Shown: one piece after another, positions 1 through 7,095 of the stretch
Position numbering within the stretch: position 1 is the stretch's first letter
Layout of the letters: every line of letters begins with the position of its first letter
From: an uncultured Haloferula sp.
GTDB taxonomy: Bacteria; Verrucomicrobiota; Verrucomicrobiae; Verrucomicrobiales; Akkermansiaceae
Assembly: GCA_946885645.1 (NCBI GenBank)
Contig: CAMPGU010000209.1
Location: 1-7,303, forward strand
DNA length: 7,303 nt
Reading direction: 5' to 3'
The notes under the pieces: generated by a model
What the model saw: the letters and a program-made list of their open reading frames with translations, nothing else
What the model was told of the DNA's origin: nothing
Databases searched by the model: none
Program-made: the position numbers and the translations under genes

Positions 1-343
1 CATCAATACGACCTCGGTGACCGCTTACCGCGGGAGCCCGAAGCTGCTGGATTACTCGGCCACGAAGGGCGCGATCGTTTCCTTCACGCGTTCCCTTGCG
101 GGGCAGCTTGCGGGGGAAGGGATCCGGGTGAATGCGGTGGCCCCCGGGCCGATCTGGACCCCCCTGATCCCGGCGACGTTCCCGCCGGAAGAGGTGGCCA
201 GCTTCGGTTCGGACAGTCCCTTGGGAAGAGCAGGCGAGCCGTGGGAGTGCGCCGAGTGCTACGTCTTTCTGGCCAGCGATGCAGCGGGCTACATGACCGG
301 GCAGGTGCTCCATCCGAACGGAGGAGAAATCATTAACGGCTAA
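1..343 (+). CDS. SDR-family NAD(P)-dependent oxidoreductase, 3' part
   Basis: C-terminal 113 residues of a short-chain dehydrogenase/reductase; the frame is open to the left edge, so the start and the Rossmann TGxxxGxG motif lie outside. The classical catalytic residues are present: Ser at 14-16 (in INTTSV), Tyr at 53-55 and Lys at 65-67 (YSATK), with the usual 13-residue Ser-Tyr spacing. A PG-x-IWTPL segment follows, where SDRs contact the nicotinamide, and the end (VFLASD, then YMTGQVLHPNGGE) is the standard SDR C-terminus with TGQ-x-L-x-x-NGG. The GTG at 17 is an internal valine codon, not the start. The GSPKLLDYSATKGA region and the HPNGGEIING ending resemble the YghA/YhdF/YhxC group of cytosolic NADP-dependent reductases (established family knowledge). 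The substrate is unknown. The gene converges on the sensor kinase gene and overlaps its stop codon by 11 nt; no functional link to the efflux operon is evident. Confidence 0.93.
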   Translation, partial: INTTSVTAYRGSPKLLDYSATKGAIVSFTRSLAGQLAGEGIRVNAVAPGPIWTPLIPATFPPEEVASFGSDSPLGRAGEPWECAECYVFLASDAAGYMTGQVLHPNGGEIING

Positions 344-1775
344 CGGAGCCGGGAAGGGCGGCAGGTAGCAGCACGCGGAACACCGTCCCGGTTCCTGCGA
401 CGCTTGCGACCTCGATTCTGCCGCCATGGCCCTCCACGATCGTCTTGGCGATCGCGAGGCCGAGGCCGCTGTGGCCGTGGGTCTGGGTGCGGGAACTATC
501 CGCGCGGTAGAAGCGGTCAAAAAGCCTCGGCAGGTGTTCGTGCGCGATGCCCGGCCCCCGGTCGGAGACTTCCAACACGCAACCTTCGGGGGAAGCCGAC
601 GTTTTCAACCGTATGGGAGTACCCGGCGGGGGATGGAGCAGTGCGTTCGAGAGAAGGTTCTGCACCACCATCGCGAGCGAGTGCGGATCGCCATGGATCG
701 GTGCCGGGGCAAGCTCGCGGACGATGGTAGCTGAATGTTCATCGGCAAGCGGTTGGAGAAGATCCGCCACCCCGTTCGCGATCTCCCCGAGATCGCAGGA
801 TACGTGCGGGCTGTCCGAAGCGGGCAGGTCCTGCCGGGCCAGCACGAGCAGGGATTCCACCAGCGCACGCATCCGCTCCGCCGCAGTGCGGCAGTTACCG
901 AGGATCTCGCGATACTGGTCGGGCTCGCGCTCCCGCTTCAGGGCGCGCTGGGTTTCTGAAAGAATGATGGTGACCGGGGTGCGGAGCTCGTGGGAGGCAT
1001 CCGCGGTGAAGCGCTTCTGGCGTTCGATGGCGGCGGAAAGGCGGTCGAAGGTGTCGTTGAGCACACGCCCCAGGCGGTCGAGCTCATTGTCGGTATTCGC
1101 GATCCGGATGCGCTCGTCGAGATTCCCGGCCGCTATGCGGGACGCGGTCCGGCCGATGGTATCGATCGGCTGCAAGGCCCGACCCGCCAGCCACCATCCG
1201 CCACCGAGACCGGCGAGCCAGACCGCGCCGCCCCCGAGAGCCAGCAGCAGGCTGAAGCGCAGCAGGTCACCCTGCTCCGTGCTGATCTCCCGGCCCACGA
1301 TCGAACTCATGCCGGAGGGGTGGGTGCGATGATGCTCCCGGAAGTTCTGGCGGGTCAGGTAGCGGGTTTCATTTTCCTTCGGCAGTGCCGGCGGCCTCAG
1401 TCCCTCCGGCGCATTGGCGGAGATGAAGAGCGGCGAGCCGTCGCTGTCCCAGCAGGCGAGGTAATTGCCGCCGGTACCGCCTTCAAAGAGCGCGTGCAAT
1501 TCCGGTGGGAAGGAGGAGACCTCACCGGGATTGCGCAGGCGCTCGCGGATTTCATCGAGGCTGGGCGGCGAGTCCTTGTCCGGCAGCGGGCGCGAGGCGA
1601 AGAGGCTGCGGAAGAAGGTTCCGTGGAAATAGCGGATCCCGCGGTCGATCTGTGCCGTCCGGTCGTTCGAGGCCAGCCGGTAGGCCAGCAGGCAGAGTCC
1701 GGTGATCAGCCCCAGGAGGATCAGCGAATACCACAGCAGCAGCCGCCACCGCACGGACTGGAAAACGTGCTTCAT
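333..1775 (-). CDS. Sensor histidine kinase with HAMP domain (two-component system)
   Basis: 480-residue inner-membrane sensor kinase, last gene of the operon. TM1 is at about residues 11-33, followed by a periplasmic sensing domain at about 35-170 with no recognised fold. TM2 is at about 173-198, and HAMP at about 199-252 begins RALQPI. The DHp domain carries the H-box FTADASHELRTP with phospho-acceptor His262. The HATPase domain has an N-box with Asn373/Asn377, a G1 box DRGPGI (405-410), an F-box LFDRFYRAD (418-426) and a G2 box GLGL (437-440). Every motif needed for autophosphorylation is intact. The ATG overlaps the regulator's TGA (ATGA), which indicates translational coupling and a cognate pair. 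The architecture resembles CusS/QseC-type kinases. The sensor loop holds EHHRTH near TM2 (147-152), which might bind metal, but this is only suggestive. The signal is unknown; the operon context suggests a pump substrate or envelope stress. Confidence 0.96.
   Translation of the reverse strand: MKHVFQSVRWRLLLWYSLILLGLITGLCLLAYRLASNDRTAQIDRGIRYFHGTFFRSLFASRPLPDKDSPPSLDEIRERLRNPGEVSSFPPELHALFEGGTGGNYLACWDSDGSPLFISANAPEGLRPPALPKENETRYLTRQNFREHHRTHPSGMSSIVGREISTEQGDLLRFSLLLALGGGAVWLAGLGGGWWLAGRALQPIDTIGRTASRIAAGNLDERIRIANTDNELDRLGRVLNDTFDRLSAAIERQKRFTADASHELRTPVTIILSETQRALKREREPDQYREILGNCRTAAERMRALVESLLVLARQDLPASDSPHVSCDLGEIANGVADLLQPLADEHSATIVRELAPAPIHGDPHSLAMVVQNLLSNALLHPPPGTPIRLKTSASPEGCVLEVSDRGPGIAHEHLPRLFDRFYRADSSRTQTHGHSGLGLAIAKTIVEGHGGRIEVASVAGTGTVFRVLLPAALPGSVSR
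337..351. terminator. Weak hairpin over the convergent gene ends
   Basis: A 5-bp inverted repeat (CGGCT, loop of 5, AGCCG) spans the end of the SDR gene and the last codons of the kinase gene. Leftwards it is followed by TTAATGATTTCT, slightly T-rich; rightwards by a purine-rich run with no T-tract. It is the only candidate transcription stop at this junction and is weak in both directions. It may be chance in GC-rich DNA. Confidence 0.2.
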
Positions 1776-2422
1776 TCGATGCTATAGCCGTGGCCCCGGC
1801 GGGTGGAGATGAAGGATGCCCCCAGCTTCTTGCGGACATTCGAGACATGCACGTCGAGCAAGTTCGAAAGCGTGTCCTCGTTCTCGTCGAAGAGGTGCTC
1901 GTAAAGCTCCGTGCGGGTCACCACGCTGCCGCGATGGAGCGCGAGGTATTCGACCAGCCCGTATTCCCGCGGGGTGAGGGAAACCGGCACACCGTCTTTT
2001 GTCACCAGCCGTGCCGCGGTATCGACGGCGATTTCCCCCATCTCGATGATGCTGGAACCCGCCCCGGAACTCCGGCGGATCAGAGCGCGCAGGCGGGCGA
2101 GCAGCTCTTCGAAGTCAAAGGGCTTCGTCAGGTAATCATCCGCGCCGGCATCGAGGCCGCGGATGCGGTCCGGCACGGCATCGCGCGCGGTCAGCATCAG
2201 CACGGGGGTGGACTTCTCACGGCGCAGGCGCAGCAGAAACTCCCAGCCATCGAATCCCGGCAGCATGCCGTCCAGAACGATCGCATCATAGTCCGATCCC
2301 TTCGCTTTCGCGAGGCCTTCCTGGCCGTCGGCCGCGGTGTCCACGGCGTATAGCTCCTCACGCAGGCCTTCGGAAAGGCTGTGCATCAGGAGGGGATCGT
2401 CTTCAATGACCAGCAGGCGCAT
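1772..2422 (-). CDS. OmpR/PhoB-family response regulator
   Basis: 216-residue DNA-binding response regulator, complete and of typical length. The receiver domain (about 1-115) has the acidic pocket Glu7/Asp8/Asp9, phospho-acceptor Asp51 in VLDGMLPG, Thr78 in MLTAR, and Lys100 in the DDYLTKPF stretch. After a short linker, the winged-helix domain (about 125-216) shows LTPREYGLVEYLALHRG, the recognition-helix region LLDVHVSNVRKKL and the terminal wing RRGHGYSIE, all diagnostic of the OmpR/PhoB class. It lies 12 nt after the permease stop and overlaps the kinase start by 4 nt. It is presumably phosphorylated by that kinase and probably controls the operon promoter upstream of 7095, which would give autoregulation (inference). 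The 12 nt before its ATG are pyrimidine-rich (TTTTCCCTCC) and contain no Shine-Dalgarno. Its closest functional parallels are CusR/QseB/CpxR-like regulators, but orthology cannot be assigned from sequence alone. Confidence 0.97.
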   Translation of the reverse strand: MRLLVIEDDPLLMHSLSEGLREELYAVDTAADGQEGLAKAKGSDYDAIVLDGMLPGFDGWEFLLRLRREKSTPVLMLTARDAVPDRIRGLDAGADDYLTKPFDFEELLARLRALIRRSSGAGSSIIEMGEIAVDTAARLVTKDGVPVSLTPREYGLVEYLALHRGSVVTRTELYEHLFDENEDTLSNLLDVHVSNVRKKLGASFISTRRGHGYSIE

Positions 2423-2434
2423 GGAGGGAAAACT

Positions 2435-3640
2435 TCATTCGTGACGCAGGGCGTCGATCGGGTCCAGCCCGGCGGCGCGGCGGGCTGGCATGAAACCGAA
2501 AAGGATGCCGATGGCAGCGGAGAAAAAGAAAGCGATGAGGTTGATCTTCGTATCGAACAAGAAGGGTGCCCCCACGACCTTCGCAAGAGCGACGCAGAGG
2601 CCGTAGGCCAGGGCGATGCCGGCGAGGCCGCCGACGCAGGAGAGCGTGACCGCTTCCACCAGGAACTGCAGCAACACCTCCCGGGCACGCGCCCCGATGG
2701 CCATGCGGATGCCGATCTCCCGGGTGCGCTCCGTCACGGACACGAGCATGATGTTCATGATGCCGATGCCGCCCACGAGAAGGCTCACGCCGGCTACCGC
2801 ACCCAGCAGGGAGGTCATCACCTTCGTGCTGGAGCTCACGGCATCCGCGATCTGGCGGGTATCCGTCACCGAGAAATTGTTGGATTCGCTGCGGGCCAGG
2901 CTCCGGCGCTCCCGCATCAGGGAATTGATATCCGCGATCACCCCGTCGGTGGGATAGCCATCCTGGGCGGAGATCATGATCTGATTGACGTTCTGCTTGA
3001 ACATCTGCCCGTTGAGACGGCGCTGGAGCGTGGTGATGGGGATGATGATATTGTCATCGAGGTCATCTCCCCAGCCGCCCTGGCCTTTCGCCGCGGTAAC
3101 GCCCACCACGGTAACCGCGGTGTTGAGTAGGCGGATCTTTTCGCCGATGGGGTCACGGCCGTTGAAGAGCTCCTTCCTGATGGTCTCTCCGATCACCGCC
3201 ACCGGCGCGCCGTCCTTCAGTTCCGTCTCATCGAAGAAGCGGCCTGTGGCGATCGTCCAATTCCCGATCGGGAAATACTCCGGGTAAACCCCTTGGACAT
3301 CCGTCGTGCGCGCCTCCTCCTGATGGATCGCCTGCACGCTGGTATTCGACATCGGGGAGATGGCCTTGATGCCCGGCACTTGCTGCCGGATCATCTCGAC
3401 ATCGGTGGCGCTGAAGAGCGGCGCGGCTGAAGGCCCCCAGCCTTGGCCGGGGCGAAGCACGAGAAGATTGCTGCCGAGATTGGAAATCTGCGCCTTGACC
3501 GACTCCGTCGCACCGCGGCCGAGCGTGACCATGGTGACCACGGCCGCCACGCCGATGACGACTCCCAGCACGGTCAAGAAAGCCCGGGTCAGATTCCGCC
3601 GGATTTCGCGCAGCGCGATGATGAATGCGTTCCAGAACAT
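2435..3640 (-). CDS. MacB-type ABC transporter permease (FtsX/MacB_PCD)
   Basis: 401-residue inner-membrane subunit of a mechanotransmission ABC exporter. The order is: a short cytoplasmic N-terminus with the LREIRRNLTRAFLTVLGVVIG signature region (from residue 10), TM1 (about 20-42), a large periplasmic MacB core domain (about 43-275), TM2 (about 276-300), the cytoplasmic coupling segment SVTERTREIGIRMAIGAR (301-318) that contacts the ATPase, TM3 (about 325-350), TM4 (about 366-385) and the ending ARRAAGLDPIDALRHE. Four TMs around one large periplasmic domain is the MacB topology. E. coli MacB fuses the ATPase to this part, whereas here the ATPase is the preceding gene, whose stop lies 2 nt before this ATG. 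The permease should homodimerise and transmit ATP-driven movement to the periplasm, pushing substrate through the adaptor into the channel. LolC/E-type lipoprotein permeases share the fold, but the neighbouring adaptor and outer-membrane channel argue for efflux. No frameshift or missing segment is seen. Confidence 0.96.
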   Translation of the reverse strand: MFWNAFIIALREIRRNLTRAFLTVLGVVIGVAAVVTMVTLGRGATESVKAQISNLGSNLLVLRPGQGWGPSAAPLFSATDVEMIRQQVPGIKAISPMSNTSVQAIHQEEARTTDVQGVYPEYFPIGNWTIATGRFFDETELKDGAPVAVIGETIRKELFNGRDPIGEKIRLLNTAVTVVGVTAAKGQGGWGDDLDDNIIIPITTLQRRLNGQMFKQNVNQIMISAQDGYPTDGVIADINSLMRERRSLARSESNNFSVTDTRQIADAVSSSTKVMTSLLGAVAGVSLLVGGIGIMNIMLVSVTERTREIGIRMAIGARAREVLLQFLVEAVTLSCVGGLAGIALAYGLCVALAKVVGAPFLFDTKINLIAFFFSAAIGILFGFMPARRAAGLDPIDALRHE

Positions 3641-3642
3641 GG

Positions 3643-4362
3643 CTACGGGTGCTTCAAAGCGCGGACGGGGCGGTTTTCGTTCCTCACGTCGGACCCGATC
3701 AGGCCATCGCGGACATGGACGATGCGTTTGGCGTAGTGCGCCACCTCGTCCTCGTGGGTTACCATCAGGATCGTGATGCCGCGCTCATCGTTCAGGCGGC
3801 AGAGCAGCTCCATGATTTCCCTGGTGGTCTTGGAGTCGAGATTGCCGGTCGGCTCGTCCGCGAAAAGCGTCCCGGGATGGGTTACGATCGCGCGGGCGAT
3901 GGCGACCCGCTGCTGCTGGCCGCCGGACAATTCCGCGGGTGTATTCCGCTCCTTGTCCGGCAGGCCCACGCTGGCCAGGGCGGCGCGAGCCATCTGGTGG
4001 CGTTGTTGGCGCGTGTAGCCGCGGTAGAGCAGGGGAAGCTCCACGTTTTCGAGGGCGGAGGTGCGGGCCAGAAGATTGAAGCCCTGGAAGATGAAGCCCA
4101 GCGCATGCCGGCGCAGCAGCGAGCGCTGGTCCTTGTTCAGCTCGTTCACTGCGATCCCTTCGAAATGATAGTTCCCGGTGGTGGGGCTATCGAGGCAACC
4201 GAGCAAGTTCATCAGCGTCGATTTGCCGGAGCCGCTGGGACCCATCACCGCCACGAATTCGCCCTTTTTGATACTGAGATCGACGCCCTTCAGGGCTTGG
4301 AACTCGGCATCACCGCGGCCGTACGTCTTGGTCAGGGCTTGGAGCTCGATGAGACTTTCCAT
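3643..4362 (-). CDS. MacB/LolD-type ABC transporter ATP-binding protein
   Basis: 239-residue cytoplasmic ATPase that powers the permease encoded next. Counting from the ATG at 4362: Walker A GPSGSGKST (41-49), Q-loop Gln93 in FIFQGFNLL, ABC signature LSGGQ (145-149) followed by QQRVAIARAI, Walker B LFADEP with Asp169/Glu170, D-loop GNLDSKT, and H-loop His203 in MVTHE. All are intact. YGRGDAEFQALKGVDL, together with FNLLARTSALENVELPLLYRG, is typical of the MacB/LolD/SalX family. Two starts are possible: TTG at 4368, overlapping the adaptor's TGA, or ATG at 4362, two codons on and 2 nt past that stop. I prefer the ATG because it is the stronger start codon and the two extra residues add nothing to the fold. 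Neither has a Shine-Dalgarno, so initiation is probably coupled to the end of the adaptor gene. Confidence 0.96.
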   Translation of the reverse strand: MESLIELQALTKTYGRGDAEFQALKGVDLSIKKGEFVAVMGPSGSGKSTLMNLLGCLDSPTTGNYHFEGIAVNELNKDQRSLLRRHALGFIFQGFNLLARTSALENVELPLLYRGYTRQQRHQMARAALASVGLPDKERNTPAELSGGQQQRVAIARAIVTHPGTLFADEPTGNLDSKTTREIMELLCRLNDERGITILMVTHEDEVAHYAKRIVHVRDGLIGSDVRNENRPVRALKHP

Positions 4363-4364
4363 GC

Positions 4365-5681
4365 TCAAGTGGTGGCGGTCTGTGGCCGGGCGCTGACGAT
4401 GATCTCCATGCCTTCGGTGAGTCCCTCGCCGGTGATCTCGGTATGGCTGTCGTCGGCGATTCCGGTCCTCACCGGGATCTCGACGGGCTTGCCATCTTTC
4501 AACGCCCAGATCCGGGCACCCTTTTTAGAATCCGGAGCCGATCCGGCAGGAGGACCGCCTCCGCCGCGTCCCCAGCGCCGTCCGCCACCCGGAGAAAGGC
4601 TCTGGACCAAGGTGCGCTTCTGATCGTCCTCCTCCTTGCCAAGCTTGGACGCGGCGACGGGGTCGAAGCGCAGCGCGGCGTTGGAGACGAGAAGGATGTC
4701 CTCCTTTCTCTCGATAAAGATTTCCGCGACGGCCGTCATGCCCGGGCGAAGGCTCAGGTCGTCGTTATTGACCTCCAGCTCGGTGCTGTAAGTGACCACG
4801 TTGTTCACGATCACGGACCCGAACAGGACTTTCTTCACGGAAGCTTGGTAAGAGCGCTGGCGCCACGCCGCCACGGTGAATTCGGCTTGCTGGCCTTGGG
4901 CGAGGCGGCCGATCTCCGCTTCACCCACGGCCACGTTCAGCTCCATCTTGCGAAGATCCTCGCCGATGATGAAAAGCTCCGGCGCGGTGAAGGATGCGGC
5001 GACCGTCTGGCCCACCTCCAGCTTGCGGGTGAGAACGGTACCATCGACAGGGGAGCGGATGATCGTCTTGCCAAGGTCCCGCTCGATTGATCTGAGGTCG
5101 GCCTCTGCCTGCGTGACGGACGCCCTGGCGCTTTCCAAATCAGCCTGGCCGCGGGCCACGGTAGCCTCGGATGTTTCCATCTCTGCCTTGGAAGGGGTTT
5201 GTCCGTCGCTCAAGCGGTGGAGTTCCTGAAGCCGGGCATGCGAAGCCTCGCTTTCCTTCAGCGTGGCTTCCGCCTGGTTGACGCGGGCCCTCGCGGCCAG
5301 CAATACGGCCCGGCTGCGCTCGGTCTGGCTCTCCAGTTTGGTGGTATCCAGCTTCGCGAGCGCCTGGCCCTTCTTGACGAGATCGTTGGTATCGACATAG
5401 ACCTCGGCCGCGGTGCCGGAGAGTTCGCTGCCGACGGTCACTTGGTTGATCGGTGCAAGGTTGCCGGTCGCTGTGACCCGGATTGAAATGTCACCGCGTT
5501 CCAGGGACTCGGTCACATAGACCGGTCCTTCGTCCGTGTCCTTGCTACGGGACTTGTAATACCAGCCTCCTCCCGCCAAGGCGGCGAGGCAGACGGCGAT
5601 GATGAACCATTTCCGCACGGGGCGGGACTTGCCGCGGCTCACGATGGCGGCGAGGTCTTGGGAAGGGTCAGGCTTGGACAT
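4365..5681 (-). CDS. MacA-like periplasmic adaptor (HlyD/RND-type membrane fusion protein)
   Basis: 438-residue adaptor bridging the inner-membrane ABC transporter and the outer-membrane channel. It has a basic cytoplasmic N-terminus, one TM anchor (about 24-40, then YYKSRSK), the first lipoyl half (about 80-112, with DLVKKGQALAKLD), a long Ala/Glu/Arg-rich coiled-coil hairpin (about 114-205), the second lipoyl half (IRSPVDGTVLTRKLEVGQTV, from 208), a beta-barrel (about 240-325) and a membrane-proximal domain ending in a DGKPVEIPVRTGI stretch. A Gly/Arg/Pro-rich insert (about 346-388) interrupts the membrane-proximal part and helps explain why it is longer than E. coli MacA (about 370 residues). 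An in-frame ATG at 5771 would add 30 residues inside the upstream gene; I reject it because the 5681 start puts the TM anchor at the usual place and begins 13 nt after the upstream stop. The substrate cannot be predicted; MacA relatives serve pumps for macrolides, lipopeptides, porphyrins or siderophores. Confidence 0.94.
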   Translation of the reverse strand: MSKPDPSQDLAAIVSRGKSRPVRKWFIIAVCLAALAGGGWYYKSRSKDTDEGPVYVTESLERGDISIRVTATGNLAPINQVTVGSELSGTAAEVYVDTNDLVKKGQALAKLDTTKLESQTERSRAVLLAARARVNQAEATLKESEASHARLQELHRLSDGQTPSKAEMETSEATVARGQADLESARASVTQAEADLRSIERDLGKTIIRSPVDGTVLTRKLEVGQTVAASFTAPELFIIGEDLRKMELNVAVGEAEIGRLAQGQQAEFTVAAWRQRSYQASVKKVLFGSVIVNNVVTYSTELEVNNDDLSLRPGMTAVAEIFIERKEDILLVSNAALRFDPVAASKLGKEEDDQKRTLVQSLSPGGGRRWGRGGGGPPAGSAPDSKKGARIWALKDGKPVEIPVRTGIADDSHTEITGEGLTEGMEIIVSARPQTATT

Positions 5682-5694
5682 TGAGAAAAGGAAA

Positions 5695-7095
5695 TTAGGA
5701 ACCGGCGGACCAACCGCCGCCGAGGGCCTTGTAAAGCTGCACGTGGGCGGCCGCGCGGTCGGCGCGGACATTGATGAGACTTTCCTCCTGAGCGAGGTCG
5801 TTGCGCTGCGCGTCGAGCACGGTGAGGAAATCGATCACCCCCGTGCGGTAGCGCTGCGTGGCGAGCCTGGAGGCTTCGCGACCGGCGGCGGCCGCTTTTT
5901 CCAGGGTGGCCAAGCGCTCCTCCGTCCTGCGGCAGGCGATCAGCGCGTCCTCCACCTCGGAGAGAGCGGTCAAGATACTGGATTCATAGGAGAGCAGCGC
6001 CTGCTCTTGGGCTTCGGTCTGGGCCGCGATGTTCGCGCGGATACGCCCTGCATCGAAGATCGGCCCCGAGATGCCGGCGATGATCCCGGCGGCGGCGGAT
6101 TCCGGATTGAAAAGCTTTGAACTCCGCAAGGTGTCCACACCCAGGGATCCGCTGAGACGCAGGCTGGGCAGCCTTTCCGCCTCCGCGGAACGGGTGCTGG
6201 CGATGGCGGCCACCCAGTTGTAACCCGCAGCACGCACGTCCGGCCGCTGCCGGATGGCGTCCGCGGGGATGCCGATCGCCAGCCGGCGCTGCGGCACCGG
6301 TACGTCCCCCGAGCCGATGGAGATATTGCCCGGAGCCCTGCCGCAAAGCAGAGCGAGGCGGTTCCGCGACTGTCCGATGTTTTGCTCCAGCGAGGACAGG
6401 GAAGAGCGCGCGGATTCGAGGCTCGATTCCGCCTGGCGGAGTTCGAGCGCGTCGATCTCTCCGGCCTGCGCGCGCCATGAGGCGAGCTGGGTGGTTTCCT
6501 CGCGCGTCTTTACGCTCCGCTTCACCACGTCCAGCCGCGATTCGAGAGCCCGCAGGTCGAGATAGGCGAGCGCCACCTCCGAGGCCAGGGAGGCCTGTGC
6601 GGAGCGCAGATTTTCCGTAGCTGCCTCGGCGCTGGCGGAAGCCGCGATGACGGACTGGCGGTTCTTTCCGAAGAAGTCGAGTTCCCAGGAGGCATTCAAA
6701 CCTGCCGAGTAGGCCGTGCCGGAGCCGCTGCGCGTCCAGTCGTCGAAGCCCGCACTGGTATTCCGCGAGCCGGAATAATCCAAGGTCGGGAAAAGCGAGG
6801 CGCGCTGGGCATCTTTCCGCGCCTGGGCTTCCCGCACGCGCGACATCGCCGAGGCGATATCCTTGTTTCCGGCCAGCGCCTCGCCGATGATGCTCGTGAG
6901 CCGGGCGTCACCGAATTGATTCCACCAGCGCGAAAGATCGCCCTGCGGGGATGCCGTCGGAAAGCCCGCGGCATTCCGCCAGCACACCGGTAGAGTCACC
7001 GAAGTCGTGCGGGCTTGCGGCGCCGTGCAAGCGGGCACGAAAACCACCGCGGCCAGAGCTGCCGCGAGGATCGCGTGACGGACGGAAATCTTCAT
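5695..7095 (-). CDS. NodT/TolC-family outer-membrane efflux lipoprotein
   Basis: 466-residue outer-membrane channel subunit, first gene of the operon. The N-terminus is a lipoprotein signal peptide: MKISVRH, a hydrophobic core of Ala/Val, then VPAC with lipidated Cys23; Thr follows the Cys, compatible with outer-membrane sorting. Pro at -2 of the lipobox is less usual. Two outer-membrane-efflux repeats follow, with family landmarks LFPTLDYSGSRN (from 101), LNASWELDFFGKNR (133-146), IPADAIRQRPDVRAA (276-290), GPIFDAGRIRANI (345-357), RYRTGVIDFLTVLDAQR (415-431) and the ending VQLYKALGGGW. A trimer should form the beta-barrel and periplasmic tunnel that docks on the adaptor. An ATG at 7131 would add 12 residues before the signal peptide; I chose 7095 because it gives a normal-length signal sequence. 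No Shine-Dalgarno precedes either. NodT-type channels also work with RND pumps, but this operon supplies an ABC transporter. Confidence 0.95.
   Translation of the reverse strand: MKISVRHAILAAALAAVVFVPACTAPQARTTSVTLPVCWRNAAGFPTASPQGDLSRWWNQFGDARLTSIIGEALAGNKDIASAMSRVREAQARKDAQRASLFPTLDYSGSRNTSAGFDDWTRSGSGTAYSAGLNASWELDFFGKNRQSVIAASASAEAATENLRSAQASLASEVALAYLDLRALESRLDVVKRSVKTREETTQLASWRAQAGEIDALELRQAESSLESARSSLSSLEQNIGQSRNRLALLCGRAPGNISIGSGDVPVPQRRLAIGIPADAIRQRPDVRAAGYNWVAAIASTRSAEAERLPSLRLSGSLGVDTLRSSKLFNPESAAAGIIAGISGPIFDAGRIRANIAAQTEAQEQALLSYESSILTALSEVEDALIACRRTEERLATLEKAAAAGREASRLATQRYRTGVIDFLTVLDAQRNDLAQEESLINVRADRAAAHVQLYKALGGGWSAGS

Noticed and set aside
17..19. GTG as a possible start of the SDR gene.
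   Set aside because: The same frame continues to the left edge with INTTS, the conserved segment carrying the catalytic serine, so the gene is cut by the window and the GTG is internal.
990..1787. Long open frames on the plus strand antisense to the kinase gene (also 547-1332).
   Set aside because: They are mirror frames of a GC-rich gene with intact domains. Their translations are compositionally odd, show no domain motifs and lie wholly inside the kinase gene.
2381..3130. 249-codon plus-strand frame over the permease and regulator start, rich in His/Asp/Gly.
   Set aside because: The His/Asp/Gly richness is what reversed reading of a GC-rich gene produces. There is no ribosome binding site or domain, and the opposite strand is a clear permease.
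3625..4623. 332-codon open frame on the plus strand across the ATPase and adaptor genes.
   Set aside because: It is antisense to two well-supported genes and crosses their junction. The translation has no recognisable motif, and codon bias of the real genes explains the lack of stops.
5682..5771. Upstream in-frame ATG for the adaptor gene, adding 30 residues.
   Set aside because: It would overlap the channel gene by 77 nt. The extra residues form no signal or anchor, and the TM segment fits best with the start at 5681.
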